NCBI GenBank assembly: GCA_021833665.1
Contig: JAKBES010000001.1
Coordinates: forward strand, 13,489-51,235
Source: Acidobacteriota bacterium
GTDB lineage: Bacteria; Acidobacteriota; UBA4820; DSQY01
Reading direction: 5' to 3'
DNA: 37,747 nucleotides
This document shows positions 19,767-28,955 of this stretch, piece after piece. The position numbers were made by a program, and so were the translations under genes. The notes beneath the pieces were generated by a model. It was not told the DNA's origin. It did no database searches and was given only the letters and a program-made list of their open reading frames with translations. Position 1 is the first letter of the stretch, and the number at the start of each line of letters is the position of its first letter.

Positions 19767-22586
19767 CTATTTCCTGCCGCCAAGGAGCTTCTTAAGGTAG
19801 GCTCCCGTGGGCGAGGCCCCTACCATGGCTACGTCTTCGGGTGTGCCGCGGGCCACCACGTAGCCTCCCGCGTCACCGCCCTCGGGCCCGAGCTCGATGA
19901 TGTGGTCCGCGCACTTGATGACGTCCAGGTTGTGCTCAATGACCACCACCGTGTTTCCCGTGTCCACCAAGCGCTGGAGGACCTCCAAAAGGCACCGCAC
20001 GTCCTCGAAGTGAAGGCCCGTCGTGGGCTCGTCCAACACGTACAGGGTACTGCCTGTGGCGCGCCGGGACAACTCCCTGGCGAGTTTGATGCGCTGGGCC
20101 TCCCCTCCCGAGAGGGTCGTGGCCTGCTGGCCCAGGTGGACGTACCCCAAACCCACGTCTTCGAGGGTCCTCAGCTTCTTGGCCACGAGAGGAACCTTGT
20201 CGAACAGGAGGAGCGCCTCGCTCACGGTCATGTCCAGGACTTCGGCGATGGTCTTGCCCTTGAATCGCACCTCCAGCGTCTCACGGTTGTACCGCCGGCC
20301 CTTGCAGGTCTCGCAGGTGACGTACACGTCCGGCAGGAAGTGCATCTCGATCTTCAAGACGCCGTCGCCCTGGCAGGCCTCGCAGCGGCCCCCTTTCACG
20401 TTGAAGGAGAAGCGGCCGGGTTTGTACCCGCGGGCCCGGGCCTCTGGAACCTGCGCGAAGAGGTCCCTGATGGGGGTGAAGAGCCCCGTATACGTAGCCG
20501 GATTGCTGCGGGGCGTGCGCCCGATGGGCGCCTGGTCGATCTCGATGACCTTGTCCAGGAGCGGCCAGCCTTCGATGCTCCGGTGCGCGCCGGGCCGGTC
20601 CACGCCGTGGTACACCTTCTGCACGAGCCCCTTGTAGAGGACCTCGTGCACCAGGGTGGACTTGCCCGAACCGGACACCCCCGCCACGACGGTGAACGTG
20701 CCCAAGGGGATGGACACGTCGATATCCTTCAGGTTGTTTTCTTGCGCCCCTCGCACCCAAAGAGCGCCGCGGGAGGGCCGGCGCTTGGCCGGAACGGGAA
20801 CGCTGCGGCGCCCCGAGAGATAGGCACCCGTGAGAGAGCGCGGTTGGGCGCACAGGTCCGGCACCGTGCCTTGGGCCACCACTTCGCCCCCCAGCACGCC
20901 CGCACCCGGCCCCAAGTCCAAGACGTGGTCCGCGGTGCGGATGGTCTCCTCGTCGTGCTCCACCACCACCACCGTGTTGCCCAAGTCTCGCATGGCCTCC
21001 AGGGTGTCCAGGAGCTTGCGGTTGTCCCTGGGATGCAAGCCGATGGAGGGCTCGTCCAGAACGTAGAGAACCCCCGTGAGCTGGCTGCCCACCTGGGTCG
21101 CGAGCCGGATGCGCTGGCTCTCTCCCCCCGAGAGGGTCGTGGCTGACCGAGAAAGGGCCAGGTATCCGAGCCCCACGTTCTCCAAAAATGTCAGCCGGCT
21201 GCGGATCTCCTTCAGGATCAGGCGGGCGATCTCCCGGTCCCGGGCGCCCAGGTTCAGGCTCTCAATGGCCTGCCGCGCCTGGCTCACGGGCAGGGCACTG
21301 AAGGAGGCGATGTTGTAAGCTCCCACCCGCACGGAAAGGGCCTCGGGCTTCAGGCGCAGCCCGGAGCAGGCGGGGCAGGGGTTGGAGGACATGTAGGCCT
21401 CGATTTCTCCCCGGGACAGGTCCGACTTGGTCTCCTTGTAGCGGCGCAGGAGGTTGGGAACGATCCCCTCGAAGGCGTGCTGGAACTGGTAGCGGCTCGT
21501 GTCCCGTTTCACGTCGTAGGCGATCTTCTTGCCGTTGGTGCCGTAGAGGACGGCGCGCCGCGCTTCCTCGGGAAGTTTGCTCCAGGGGGTCTTGAGGGAG
21601 AAGTTCATCTCGCGACCCAGCCCCTCCAGCATCTCCCGGTACCAGAAGCCTCCCTCCACGGGCCACGGCGCCAGGACCCCCTGCGCGATGGACAGGGACG
21701 GGTTGGGCACGATCTTGGAGGGGTCGAGCTCCATCTTCACCCCCAAGCCCGAACAGTCGGGACAGGCGCCGTGGGGGCTGTTGAAGGAGAAAAGGCGCGG
21801 CTCCATCTCGGGCAGGGCCGTCTGGCACGTGGGGCACGAGAGCCGCTCGGAAAAAAGCTGGTTCTCCCCCGAGTCCAGGCGGTGAACCACCATGAGGCCC
21901 TCCCCTTTCTGCAGGGCCAGCTCCACCGATTCCGTGAGGCGGCCCTGGATCCCCGCTTTGATGACGAGCCGGTCCACCACCACCTCGATGGTATGCGCCT
22001 TGTACCGGGCCAGGTCGGCGATCCCCTCCAGCTCCACCACCTTGCCGTCCACCCTCGCCCTGACGAAGCCTTCTCGCAGCAGGTCCAGGAAGAGTTTGCG
22101 GTATTCGCCCTTCCGGCCCCGGACCACGGGCGCCAGGACGAAGATCTTTTCCCCCTCGGGGAAGGCCAGGACCGCGTCCACCATCTGCTGGACCGTCTGG
22201 CTCTCGATGGGCCGCCCGCACTTGGGGCAGAAGGGTTTGCCGATGCGGGCGAAGAGCACGCGAAGGTAGTCGTAAATCTCCGTCACCGTACCCACCGTGG
22301 ACCGCGGGTTGTGGGAGGTGCTCTTCTGCTCGATGGAGATGGCCGGCGAGAGCCCCTCGATGGCGTCCACGTCGGGCTTTTCCATCAAGTCCAGGAACTG
22401 GCGGGCATAGGCCGAAAGGCTCTCCACGTAGCGCCGCTGACCCTCCGCGTAGAGCGTGTCAAAGGCCAAGGAGGACTTCCCCGAACCTGAAAGTCCCGTG
22501 ATGACCACCAGCTTGTTTTTGGGAAGGACCACGTCCAGGTTTTTGAGGTTGTGCTCCCGGGCGCCTCTGATGTGAATGTGTTCCAT
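19767..22586 (-). CDS. uvrA: UvrABC excinuclease ATPase subunit UvrA
   Basis: A 939-aa UvrA, the damage-recognition ATPase of nucleotide excision repair. It has two ABC-type ATPase modules: the first Walker A is GLSGSGKSS (near residue 32), the second is GVSGSGKST. Signatures [12 protein letters not shown] and [12 protein letters not shown] follow. Zinc-finger cysteines are seen as CPTC...CPDC before GLG and CEAC...CETC. Two ATGs occur at 22589 and 22586; GGAGG lies only one base before the first and four before the second, so I prefer 22586, which gives [16 protein letters not shown]. Length is typical. It may head an operon with tnaA, the uncharacterised gene and thiS. No LexA-like box was recognised upstream. 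Confidence 0.97.
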   Translation of the reverse strand: MEHIHIRGAREHNLKNLDVVLPKNKLVVITGLSGSGKSSLAFDTLYAEGQRRYVESLSAYARQFLDLMEKPDVDAIEGLSPAISIEQKSTSHNPRSTVGTVTEIYDYLRVLFARIGKPFCPKCGRPIESQTVQQMVDAVLAFPEGEKIFVLAPVVRGRKGEYRKLFLDLLREGFVRARVDGKVVELEGIADLARYKAHTIEVVVDRLVIKAGIQGRLTESVELALQKGEGLMVVHRLDSGENQLFSERLSCPTCQTALPEMEPRLFSFNSPHGACPDCSGLGVKMELDPSKIVPNPSLSIAQGVLAPWPVEGGFWYREMLEGLGREMNFSLKTPWSKLPEEARRAVLYGTNGKKIAYDVKRDTSRYQFQHAFEGIVPNLLRRYKETKSDLSRGEIEAYMSSNPCPACSGLRLKPEALSVRVGAYNIASFSALPVSQARQAIESLNLGARDREIARLILKEIRSRLTFLENVGLGYLALSRSATTLSGGESQRIRLATQVGSQLTGVLYVLDEPSIGLHPRDNRKLLDTLEAMRDLGNTVVVVEHDEETIRTADHVLDLGPGAGVLGGEVVAQGTVPDLCAQPRSLTGAYLSGRRSVPVPAKRRPSRGALWVRGAQENNLKDIDVSIPLGTFTVVAGVSGSGKSTLVHEVLYKGLVQKVYHGVDRPGAHRSIEGWPLLDKVIEIDQAPIGRTPRSNPATYTGLFTPIRDLFAQVPEARARGYKPGRFSFNVKGGRCEACQGDGVLKIEMHFLPDVYVTCETCKGRRYNRETLEVRFKGKTIAEVLDMTVSEALLLFDKVPLVAKKLRTLEDVGLGYVHLGQQATTLSGGEAQRIKLARELSRRATGSTLYVLDEPTTGLHFEDVRCLLEVLQRLVDTGNTVVVIEHNLDVIKCADHIIELGPEGGDAGGYVVARGTPEDVAMVGASPTGAYLKKLLGGRK

Positions 22587-22606
22587 CATACCTCCGAAAC
22601 TTCCAT

Positions 22607-22615
22607 GTTATCACA
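22607..22615 (-). promoter_or_regulatory. Possible extended -10 of the uvrA promoter
   Basis: On the minus strand TGTGATAAC gives an extended -10 (TG-T-GATAAC) about 21 bases upstream of the uvrA start, without a recognisable -35. The call is weak. The remaining part of the 183-bp gap up to 22769 contains only the terminator of the next gene. Confidence 0.3.
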
Positions 22616-22697
22616 GACTTGGCGCCTTGGCCAGGGAACATGGCGAGGCACCGTTCAGGGGGGCCTGGGCCGCCTCCCGCACCGGGCGCCGGTTACC

Positions 22698-22735
22698 ACA
22701 AACAAAGCGGAGGGGCCTTGATTCGACCCCTCCGC
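22698..22735 (-). terminator. Intrinsic terminator of the DUF4097 gene
   Basis: Minus-strand stem GCGGAGGGG/CCCCTCCGC (9 bp, 22735-22727 with 22715-22707) has an 11-base loop and is followed by TTTGTTTGT. It lies 35 bases after the stop at 22770. Confidence 0.9.
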
Positions 22736-22769
22736 CAGGAGGTTTCCAGTTGGAGGTGCACGCACTGCG

Positions 22770-23600
22770 TTACGAGGCCGACTTGATCTCGATGCTCCCG
22801 TTGACGGTCTCCACGGTGAGGGTCGCCCCGCCACCGTTCAAGTTCCCCGAGAGGCTGTGCTTCTCCGCCGCCAGGCCCGGCAGGCCGCTGCGGATGGATC
22901 CGTTCACGTTCTCCGCCTCGATCCTCAGGGCCGCCTTCGATGGAATCGCCAACGCCACATGCCCGTTCACGGTCTCCACGTGTCCCGCCCCGGGGGCCAG
23001 CCCCAACAGGGATCCTTCCACGGAGCCGTTGGTGGAACTCACGTCGCCCACCTGGTCAGCGGCGAAGCGGATGCGCCCGTTGACGGTTGTGGCGCTGAGC
23101 ACCCCGGCTCCCTCCACGCGGATGGTGCCGTTGGTGGCCTCGCAGGCCACCTCCGAGCCGGGAGCGTCCACGTCCATGGACCCGTTCACGCCCGACAGTT
23201 TCACCTTCGTACCCCGGGGCACGTCGACGATATAGTCCACCGCCAGATACACACCGGCCCCGAAGAGCATCCCGCTCGGGCTGGAGGGGTACCGGGTGGT
23301 GATGGAAATGGCCTTGGGGGAGCTCTCGACGGCCACCGTGAGTTTGGACAAGCCCTCCCGGGCCTTGCTCTCGTCCAGGGCCTTGGCCCGCTTCACGGCC
23401 ACGAAATGGACCGAGTGTCCGTCCACGGCCCGCACCGTCACGTCGCCATTCACGTTCTCGAGGGATAAGCTCCCCCCCTGTTCCAGGGGAATCGTTTGTT
23501 CCTGCCGGTCCGTAGCCGAGGCGCTCAGCAATGCCTGCGCGCACCCCACGGTCATCCACAGGAAAAGTGCCATCATCGCAACCGCTAGCTGGCGTTTCAT
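22770..23600 (-). CDS. DUF4097-family beta-helix protein, exported (possible lipoprotein)
   Basis: A 276-aa exported protein. The basic start MKRQ and hydrophobic core end at WMTVGCAQ, which could be a lipobox with Cys20, although Thr at -3 is not ideal; cleavage after an AxA site shortly downstream is the alternative. The mature part contains about nine short strand-turn units built around an asparagine-glycine turn: VNGDV, VNGSM, TNGTI, VNGRI, TNGSV, VNGHV, VNGSI, LNGG and VNGSI. Such spacing fits the DUF4097 right-handed beta-helix, a fold often called a putative adhesin though its function is unknown. ATG 23600 has a near-perfect AGGAGGT six bases upstream, so I reject the longer frame to 23648. 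The gene is a single unit with a strong terminator, divergent from the lipoprotein gene at 23804. Confidence 0.85.
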   Translation of the reverse strand: MKRQLAVAMMALFLWMTVGCAQALLSASATDRQEQTIPLEQGGSLSLENVNGDVTVRAVDGHSVHFVAVKRAKALDESKAREGLSKLTVAVESSPKAISITTRYPSSPSGMLFGAGVYLAVDYIVDVPRGTKVKLSGVNGSMDVDAPGSEVACEATNGTIRVEGAGVLSATTVNGRIRFAADQVGDVSSTNGSVEGSLLGLAPGAGHVETVNGHVALAIPSKAALRIEAENVNGSIRSGLPGLAAEKHSLSGNLNGGGATLTVETVNGSIEIKSAS

Positions 23601-23803
23601 GATCCACCTCCTCACGCCTGTTTCTTTAAACGCAGGGCTGAGGACCAAGGTTTCACGGAGCCCTTCCCAGCCAACCTGCCTGCTCCTCCGAATGCCCGTG
23701 TTCCATGGGGAAGGCGCCTGAGGTACACTAACGGCCTTCGCGGCCCCCGAGAAGCGGGAGCTCGCGATTCGGTGTTCCGTCCCTGTTTGAGGAGAAACGA
23801 CCC

Positions 23804-24373
23804 ATGCACCTGAAACCCTTCGCGATCCCGGCGGCGCTGCTCCTGGCCTGCCTTGGCCTTGCCTGTTCCAAGCCCGCCACCCCCAACAACCAATCCCAGA
23901 CGGGACAGGTCGCCGCCCCGGCGGCCGCGTCCGAATCCACCGCCTCGCCCGCCCCCTCCGACCCCATTCAGAAGGCCGTCTACGCCTACCTCCAGGATGT
24001 GCGCCAGCTGAACCTGTCCAAGATGGACGTGGCGGTGACGGACCAGAAGATCGAAGGGGACAAGGCCACCTGCGACGTTACCTTCACCGTGAAGGGCGGG
24101 GGCATGACGCCCATGGAGTACACCTACGACCTGGTCCAGGAAAGCGGCGCCTGGAAGGTCACCTCGTCCAAATCCAAAAGCGGCGCCCACGGCGGCGGCA
24201 TGCCCCCGGGCACGGGCGAGATGCCTCCCGGCCACCCCGCCATGGGAGGCGAGGGCGCTCCCTCCGGGATGCCCGCCCACGGAGACACCACGGGGCTTCC
24301 GGCGGGCCACCCTTCGGTGGACGCCCAGCCCGCCCCGGCACCGGCCCCCGCGGCAGCACCCAAGGCCAACTAG
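23804..24373 (+). CDS. Lipoprotein with Met/His/Gly/Pro-rich C-terminal tail
   Basis: A 189-aa predicted lipoprotein. Its signal peptide ends in the lipobox LACS with Cys21, and the next residue is Ser-Lys, favouring outer-membrane or periplasmic anchoring. An Ala/Ser/Pro linker follows up to about residue 50. A small alpha-beta domain from about 53 to 122 (DPIQKAVYAYLQDVRQLNL to SGAWKVTSS) resembles the ketosteroid-isomerase-like or lumazine-binding-like folds in which the motif 'GAWKV' is common; this is weak inference. The tail from 125 repeats MPPG, GHPAMGG, MPAHG and LPAGHP and ends in an Ala-Pro run, so metal binding is possible. GAGGAG precedes the ATG at 23804. A strong terminator follows. 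Function is unknown. Confidence 0.82.
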   Translation: MHLKPFAIPAALLLACLGLACSKPATPNNQSQTGQVAAPAAASESTASPAPSDPIQKAVYAYLQDVRQLNLSKMDVAVTDQKIEGDKATCDVTFTVKGGGMTPMEYTYDLVQESGAWKVTSSKSKSGAHGGGMPPGTGEMPPGHPAMGGEGAPSGMPAHGDTTGLPAGHPSVDAQPAPAPAPAAAPKAN

Positions 24374-24395
24374 GCCCGTGACGGGTTGAAAACCT

Positions 24396-24422
24396 GGCCC
24401 GGCTTCATGCCGGGCCTTTTTT
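24396..24422 (+). terminator. Intrinsic terminator of the lipoprotein gene
   Basis: Stem GGCCCGGC/GCCGGGCC (24396-24403 with 24409-24416) with loop TTCAT is followed by six T. Read on the minus strand the same stem is followed by AGGTTTT, so it may also slow transcripts leaving radA at 24430. Confidence 0.93.
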
Positions 24423-24429
24423 CTTGAGG

Positions 24430-25785
24430 TTACGGCAGGAGCAGGGCGAGGGCTTCGTCGAGCCGGGTGACGGGGTGCAGGGTGATCCCCCTGGGAGGGT
24501 TCTCCAGGCGCTTGTGGTCGGAGGCGGGAAGGAGGCAGCGCGTGAAGCCCAGCGCCGCAGCCTCAACCGCCCGGGCGCGGGCCGAACCCACGCCTCGGAT
24601 CTCACCCGCGAGGCCCACTTCGCCGAAAGCCGCCAGCTCGGACGGGAGGGCCTCACCCCGGTAGGCCGAGGCCACGGCCATGCACAGGGGCAGGTCCAGG
24701 GCCGGTTCGTCCAGCTCCACGCCGCCCACCACGTTCACGAAGAGATCCCGGTCCCCCATGGTCATTCGGGCCGCTCGCTCCAGCACGGCGGTGAGGAGCT
24801 GGACGCGGTTGCGGTCCAGCCCCAGGCTCATGCGCTTGGCCAGACCGAAGGCGGAGGGGCTGGTGAGCGCCTGGATCTCGAAGAGGAGGGGCCGCGTCCC
24901 CTGAACGGCCACGCCGATGATAGAACCTGGAACGTGCAGGGGCCGGTCCGCCAGGAGAGCCGCCGAAGGGTTCTCCACCTCCTTGAGACCCTCCCCGGTC
25001 ATGTCCAGCAGGGCCAGCTCGGAGGTGGCGCCGAAGCGGTTCTTTTGAGCCCGGAGCACCTTCAGGTGGCGGTACTTGTCCCCCTCCAGGTAGAGGACCG
25101 TATCCACCATGTGCTCCAGGGCCTTGGGGCCGGCGATCATACCGTCCTTCGTGATGTGGCCCACCATCACCACGGGCATGCCTCGCCCCTTGGCCACTTC
25201 GATGAGGCGCGCCGAGCACTCCCGCACCTGGGAGAGGGATCCGGGCGTGGCGCTCAGGGCCGAGGTGCCCGCGGTTTGGATGGAGTCCACGGCCAGGGCG
25301 GCGGGAGCGAGGCGCTCCACCTCCCCGAGGATGGCTTCGAGAGACGTCTCGGCGTAGAGATTCAGGGTGGACGATTCGATGCCCAGCCGGCCGGCCCGGG
25401 CGGCCACTTGAGCCAGGGACTCCTCGCCGCTGGCGTAGAGGAGAGTGCGGCCCCGGGCGAGGTGCCCGAAGAGCTGGAGGAGGAGGGTGGATTTCCCGAC
25501 ACCCGGATCTCCTCCCAGGAGGGTGACGCCGCCGGGAAAGAGGCCGCCTCCCAGCACCCGGTCCACCTCGGCCATGCCGGTGAACAGGCGCGCGCCCTCG
25601 TCGAAGGACACCTCCGGAAGGGGCGTGGCACGGCCCGCCTTGCGCGGAAGGCCAGGGCGCGGCTCCTCGCCTCCCGAGACTTCTTCCACCAGCGTGTTCC
25701 ACTCGCCGCACCCAGAGCAGCGCCCCATCCACTTAGGGCTCTGGGTCCCGCACGACTGGCACACGAACACCGTCGAGGCCTTCAA
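24430..25785 (-). CDS. radA: DNA repair protein RadA (Sms)
   Basis: A 451-aa bacterial RadA, a RecA-like ATPase that promotes branch migration in recombination and repair. The N-terminal zinc finger is C9-x2-C12...C23-x2-C26. The Walker A motif GGDPGVGKST is near residues 91-100, the RadA-specific KNRFG motif lies near 250, and a Lon-protease-like domain (from about 270) ends the protein. Start choice is uncertain. No ATG exists near the zinc finger, and TTG at 25785 gives MKASTVFVCQSCG, which fits the family spacing. TTG at 25800 would add five residues. Both lie at the edge of the inverted-repeat element (25784-25938), whose left arm touches the chosen start codon. The upstream ribosome site is weak (GGCGG). 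Confidence 0.93.
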   Translation of the reverse strand: MKASTVFVCQSCGTQSPKWMGRCSGCGEWNTLVEEVSGGEEPRPGLPRKAGRATPLPEVSFDEGARLFTGMAEVDRVLGGGLFPGGVTLLGGDPGVGKSTLLLQLFGHLARGRTLLYASGEESLAQVAARAGRLGIESSTLNLYAETSLEAILGEVERLAPAALAVDSIQTAGTSALSATPGSLSQVRECSARLIEVAKGRGMPVVMVGHITKDGMIAGPKALEHMVDTVLYLEGDKYRHLKVLRAQKNRFGATSELALLDMTGEGLKEVENPSAALLADRPLHVPGSIIGVAVQGTRPLLFEIQALTSPSAFGLAKRMSLGLDRNRVQLLTAVLERAARMTMGDRDLFVNVVGGVELDEPALDLPLCMAVASAYRGEALPSELAAFGEVGLAGEIRGVGSARARAVEAAALGFTRCLLPASDHKRLENPPRGITLHPVTRLDEALALLLP

Positions 25786-25938
25786 GGAACGAACCGCCAA
25801 GGCAACAAAGCACCAAGTAATGGCTTGGGGTCATGGAGGTACTCGTGTCGTCTTATGACACCTTGCCACCGGTCCACGTTCGTGCGGGACATTTTTCCGC
25901 TCTCGTGGTGTCTTGGTGCCTCGGTGGCAGGCTTCCTT
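25784..25938. repeat. Imperfect inverted-repeat element between radA and pyrC
   Basis: The left arm 25784-25817 and the reverse complement of the right arm 25902-25938 align over about 35 bases. Both begin AAGGAA, then share a CCGCC/CCACC block, AGGCA-C-A and CACCA-G words. The 84-bp centre has no gene. The element fills the whole gap, ending one base before the pyrC stop codon and touching the radA start. The runs of CCAAG-type words resemble interspersed intergenic repeats I have seen in other bacteria, but I cannot name the family. Confidence 0.6.
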
Positions 25939-25939
25939 G

Positions 25940-27217
25940 TCATCTCGCCGGGTACACCCGGCCGGCGATGACCACGGCCACCACGGCCCCTTTCAGCTTC
26001 ATCCCCAGAAAGGGGGTGTTCTTGCTCAGGGACTGGATGTCCTCGGCCTTGAGGCAGGTCTGCTTGCGCAAGGAAAAGAGGGTGAAGTCCGCCTCCGCGC
26101 CCGGAGCGATCCTCCCCTTGTCCGTCAGGCCCAGCAGGCGCGCGGGAGCGCAGGAGAAGGCATCCACCATGCGTTTGAGGGAAATGCGGTCGGTCTTGAC
26201 GAGGCGGTCGAGGGCCAGGGGCACGGCGGTCTGGAGGCCGATGATCCCGTTGGGGGCCCGGTCGAACTCCACCATTTTCTCCTCGTAGGCGTGCGGGGCG
26301 TGGTCCGTAACGATGGCGTCGAGGGTGCCGTCGGCCAAGCCTTCGATGACTGCCTCCACGTCGTCCTTCCCCCTCAAGGGAGGGTTCATCTTGGCGTTGG
26401 TGTCGAACCCCAGCACCGCCTCATCCGTGAGGGTGAAGTGGTGGGGCGTAGCCTCGGCGGAGACGGGAAGGCGCTTTTTCTTGGCGGCGCGGATGGCCTC
26501 CACACCCAGCCGGGTCGAGACGTGGGCGATGTGGACTCGCTGCCCCGTGAGGCGCGCCAGGGAGATGTCGCGGCGAATGGGGATGATTTCGGCCTCGGCA
26601 GGGATGCCCTTGAGCCCCAGGCGCACCGAAACCGTGCCCTCGTGCATGGAGCCCTCTCCCGCCAGATCCGTGTCCTCGCAGTGGTCGATGACCAGCAGCC
26701 CCAGGGAGCCCGCGTATTCCATGGCCCGGCGCATGACCGAGGCCTTCACCACGGGCTTGCCGTCGTCCGAAAGGGCCCGCGCGCCCGCCTCCCTCAGCTC
26801 AGCGTAGGGGGCCAGCTCCTCGCCCTTGGATTCTTTCGTGATGGCCCCGATGGGATAGACGTGAACGGGACTTGCAGCCTTGGCCCTATCCAAAATGAAG
26901 CGGGTCACGGAGGCGCTGTCGTTGACGGGGTCCGTATTGGGCATGCAGCAGACGCCCGTGAAGCCTCCCGCGAGAGCCGCCGCCAGGCCCGTGGCGATGG
27001 TCTCCTTGCGCTCGTAGCCGGGCTCTCGCAGGTGCACGTGCATGTCGATGAATCCCGGGGCCACGATGAGGCCCGTGGCGTCCAGGATCTCGGCCCCCTT
27101 GGCCTCCAGCTTCTTATCCACGGCCTCCACCCGGCCGTCCTTGATGAGCACGTCGAGGGTCTCGTCGGTGCCCGAAGAGGGGTCCACCACGCGGCCGTTC
27201 TTAATGAGCAGATACAT
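25940..27217 (-). CDS. pyrC: Dihydroorotase (class I)
   Basis: A 425-aa amidohydrolase that closes carbamoyl-aspartate to dihydroorotate, third step of pyrimidine synthesis. Metal ligands and active-site residues are visible: H60 and H62 in [11 protein letters not shown]152 in SDDGKPV, H179 in IDHCED, H232 in IAHVST and D305 in VTDHAPH. Asp at the bridging position instead of a carboxylated lysine is seen in class I enzymes such as that of Aquifex, where the protein works in a complex with PyrB. ATG 27217 overlaps the end of pyrB by 17 bases, with GGAGG five bases upstream. It is the last gene of the pyr operon and is followed by the inverted-repeat element; no terminator is obvious. Confidence 0.96.
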   Translation of the reverse strand: MYLLIKNGRVVDPSSGTDETLDVLIKDGRVEAVDKKLEAKGAEILDATGLIVAPGFIDMHVHLREPGYERKETIATGLAAALAGGFTGVCCMPNTDPVNDSASVTRFILDRAKAASPVHVYPIGAITKESKGEELAPYAELREAGARALSDDGKPVVKASVMRRAMEYAGSLGLLVIDHCEDTDLAGEGSMHEGTVSVRLGLKGIPAEAEIIPIRRDISLARLTGQRVHIAHVSTRLGVEAIRAAKKKRLPVSAEATPHHFTLTDEAVLGFDTNAKMNPPLRGKDDVEAVIEGLADGTLDAIVTDHAPHAYEEKMVEFDRAPNGIIGLQTAVPLALDRLVKTDRISLKRMVDAFSCAPARLLGLTDKGRIAPGAEADFTLFSLRKQTCLKAEDIQSLSKNTPFLGMKLKGAVVAVVIAGRVYPAR

Positions 27218-28139
27218 CTTCCCCTCCGCCCAGCAGGAGGTACAGCACGGCCATGCGAACCGACACGCCGTTCTCCACCTGGTCCAGGATCACCGAGTAC
27301 GGCCCGTCGGCCACCTCGGAGGCGATCTCCACCCCCCGGTTCATGGGCCCGGGGTGCATGACGATGACGTCCTTATCCGCCAGTTTCAGCCGCTCTTCGG
27401 TGAGGCCGTAACGCTGGTAGTACTCCATGAGGGAGGGGAAGAGGCCGCGCGTCTGCCGCTCGAGCTGGATGCGCAGCATCATGACCACGTCCTTGCCCCT
27501 GATCGCCTCCTCGAACGCCGTACTCGCCTTCACACCGAGGCTCTCGATGTGCGGCGGGAGCAAGGTGGCGGGCCCGCACACCGTGACCTCGGCACCCATC
27601 GTGTTGAGGAGGTGGATGTTGGACCGCACCACGCGGGAGTGGGCGATGTCTCCCGCGATGAGAACCCGGAGGCCCTTGAAGCTGCCCTTCCGCTGCCGGA
27701 TGGTCATGGCATCGAGGAGGGCCTGCGTGGGATGTTCATGGGCGCCGTCTCCCGCGTTGACGATGGACGCCTTGGTGAACCCGCTGATGAGCTGGCCCAC
27801 ACCGGGGCTGGGGTGCCGCATGACGTAGCAGTCGGGCATCATGCGCTCGACGTTGAGGATGGTGTCCACGAGAGATTCGCCCTTGCTCACCGAGGAGGTG
27901 CTGGCGGAGAAGTTCAGGGTGTCGGCGCTCAGGCGCTTCTCGGCGATCTCGAAGGAGGAGCGGGTGCGGGTGGAGTTTTCGAAGAACAGGTTCACCACGA
28001 GCTTGGCGCGGAGGGCCGGCACTTTTTTGACGGGACGCGTGGCCACCTCGGCCATCTTCTCCGCCGTGTCCAGGATGAGGGTGATCTCTTCCGGCGCGAG
28101 CCCTTCGATGCCCAGGAGGTGTTTGTGTCGCCAGTTCAT
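27201..28139 (-). CDS. pyrB: Aspartate carbamoyltransferase catalytic subunit
   Basis: A 312-aa transcarbamoylase that joins carbamoyl phosphate and aspartate in pyrimidine synthesis. The carbamoyl-phosphate motif NSTRTR is at residues 55-60 ([13 protein letters not shown]). It has the [13 protein letters not shown] segment near 135 and the aspartate-side motif [10 protein letters not shown] near 273. No pyrI regulatory gene is nearby, which suits control through PyrR and association with the class I dihydroorotase. The start overlaps the pyrR stop as ATGA, and its end overlaps pyrC. Confidence 0.97.
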   Translation of the reverse strand: MNWRHKHLLGIEGLAPEEITLILDTAEKMAEVATRPVKKVPALRAKLVVNLFFENSTRTRSSFEIAEKRLSADTLNFSASTSSVSKGESLVDTILNVERMMPDCYVMRHPSPGVGQLISGFTKASIVNAGDGAHEHPTQALLDAMTIRQRKGSFKGLRVLIAGDIAHSRVVRSNIHLLNTMGAEVTVCGPATLLPPHIESLGVKASTAFEEAIRGKDVVMMLRIQLERQTRGLFPSLMEYYQRYGLTEERLKLADKDVIVMHPGPMNRGVEIASEVADGPYSVILDQVENGVSVRMAVLYLLLGGGEDVSAH

Positions 28140-28693
28140 GGTCTCCCCTCCTTGGCGGTGATCTGCGTCTCCAACAAGAGCGCGTCCTCTCCGTCGAACT
28201 CGGTCAGGTGAAGCTCTACGTGGTCTTCGCGCCGCGTGTTGAGGGAGAGGCCCACGTAGTCAGCCTGGATGGGCAGTTCCCGGTGGCCGCGGTCCACGAG
28301 GACCGCGAGCTGGACCCGGGCGGGGCGCCCCAAATCCACGAGGGCATCAAGGGCCGCTCGGATGGTCCTTCCGGTGAACAAGACGTCATCCACCAAGACG
28401 ACCGTCCGCCCTTCGATGTCGAAGTCCACCTGGGTTCCACGCAGGACGGGAGCCGTCCCCGCGCTGGAAAAATCGTCCCGGTAGAGGTTGATGTCCAGGC
28501 TTCCCACGGGCACCTGCACCTTCTCCACTTCGTTGAGCTTGTCCGCAATTCGCCGGGCCAGAGGCACGCCTCGACGGTGGATGCCGATGAGGGCCGCGCC
28601 TTGGCACCCTTGGAGGCGCTCGGCGAGTTCCAGGGCCAGACGGCCCAGGGTGCGCTGGATTCCCGCCGCGTCGAGGATGGTCTTCCGCTTCAT
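28136..28693 (-). CDS. pyrR: Bifunctional pyr operon regulator / uracil phosphoribosyltransferase PyrR
   Basis: A 185-aa PRTase-fold protein. The PRPP loop [17 protein letters not shown] spans residues 98-114. [12 protein letters not shown] near 65 and [10 protein letters not shown] near 37 are typical of PyrR. In relatives it binds UMP and then a conserved hairpin in the pyr leader RNA to reduce expression, and it also converts uracil to UMP. ATG 28693 has AAGGAG nine bases upstream. The frame is open 33 codons further, but those lie in the leader. It is the first gene of pyrR-pyrB-pyrC, all joined by overlaps. Confidence 0.95.
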   Translation of the reverse strand: MKRKTILDAAGIQRTLGRLALELAERLQGCQGAALIGIHRRGVPLARRIADKLNEVEKVQVPVGSLDINLYRDDFSSAGTAPVLRGTQVDFDIEGRTVVLVDDVLFTGRTIRAALDALVDLGRPARVQLAVLVDRGHRELPIQADYVGLSLNTRREDHVELHLTEFDGEDALLLETQITAKEGRP

Positions 28694-28730
28694 GGGATCG
28701 GTCTCCTTGGTCGGGGGGGCTGAGGGTGGG

Positions 28731-28747
28731 CGCCCCTCCCCGGGACT
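28731..28747 (-). promoter_or_regulatory. Possible PyrR-binding loop in the pyr leader RNA
   Basis: The leader contains AGTCCCGGGGAGGGGCG, close to the PyrR anti-attenuator consensus AGUCCnGnGAGGnUG as I recall it; the final U is C here. It lies about 40 bases before the pyrR start and 45 after the predicted transcript start. Flanking G-rich and C-rich stretches could pair. I see no terminator T-run, so control would be at translation if it is real. Confidence 0.45.
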
Positions 28748-28797
28748 ACCCCTCACGGACGACGGAAGGGGTGGCGCGGTCTCTCCGGTCATGGTTC

Positions 28798-28826
28798 AGT
28801 TTACCGTGGCCCGTGCCCAGCGTCAA
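28798..28826 (-). promoter_or_regulatory. Sigma70-type promoter of the pyrRBC operon
   Basis: Minus strand -35 TTGACG (28826-28821), 17-base spacer and -10 TAAACT (28803-28798). The predicted start near 28791 gives a leader of about 98 bases. Confidence 0.72.
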
Positions 28827-28869
28827 CGCGGCACGGCCCGGTGAAAAAGCCCTGAAAGGCTGTGTCAGC

Positions 28870-28899
28870 TTGACAGAGGGCGGGCTCGGGTGGTAGGTT
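28870..28899 (+). promoter_or_regulatory. Sigma70-type promoter of the cold-shock gene
   Basis: A perfect -35 TTGACA (28870-28875), an 18-base spacer and -10 TAGGTT (28894-28899). The leader is about 50 bases. It is divergent from the pyr promoter, 43 bp away. Confidence 0.7.
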
Positions 28900-28955
28900 C
28901 GGGTCTCCGGTGAGCCCGTTTGCCGGAGGAACGGTTTCCATGTGAAGGAGCTGCA

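Noticed and set aside
22607-22615. DnaA-box-like TTATCACAG near uvrA as a replication origin signal
   Set aside because: It does not match the TTATNCACA consensus and stands alone. No cluster of boxes or AT-rich unwinding region is present in the window.
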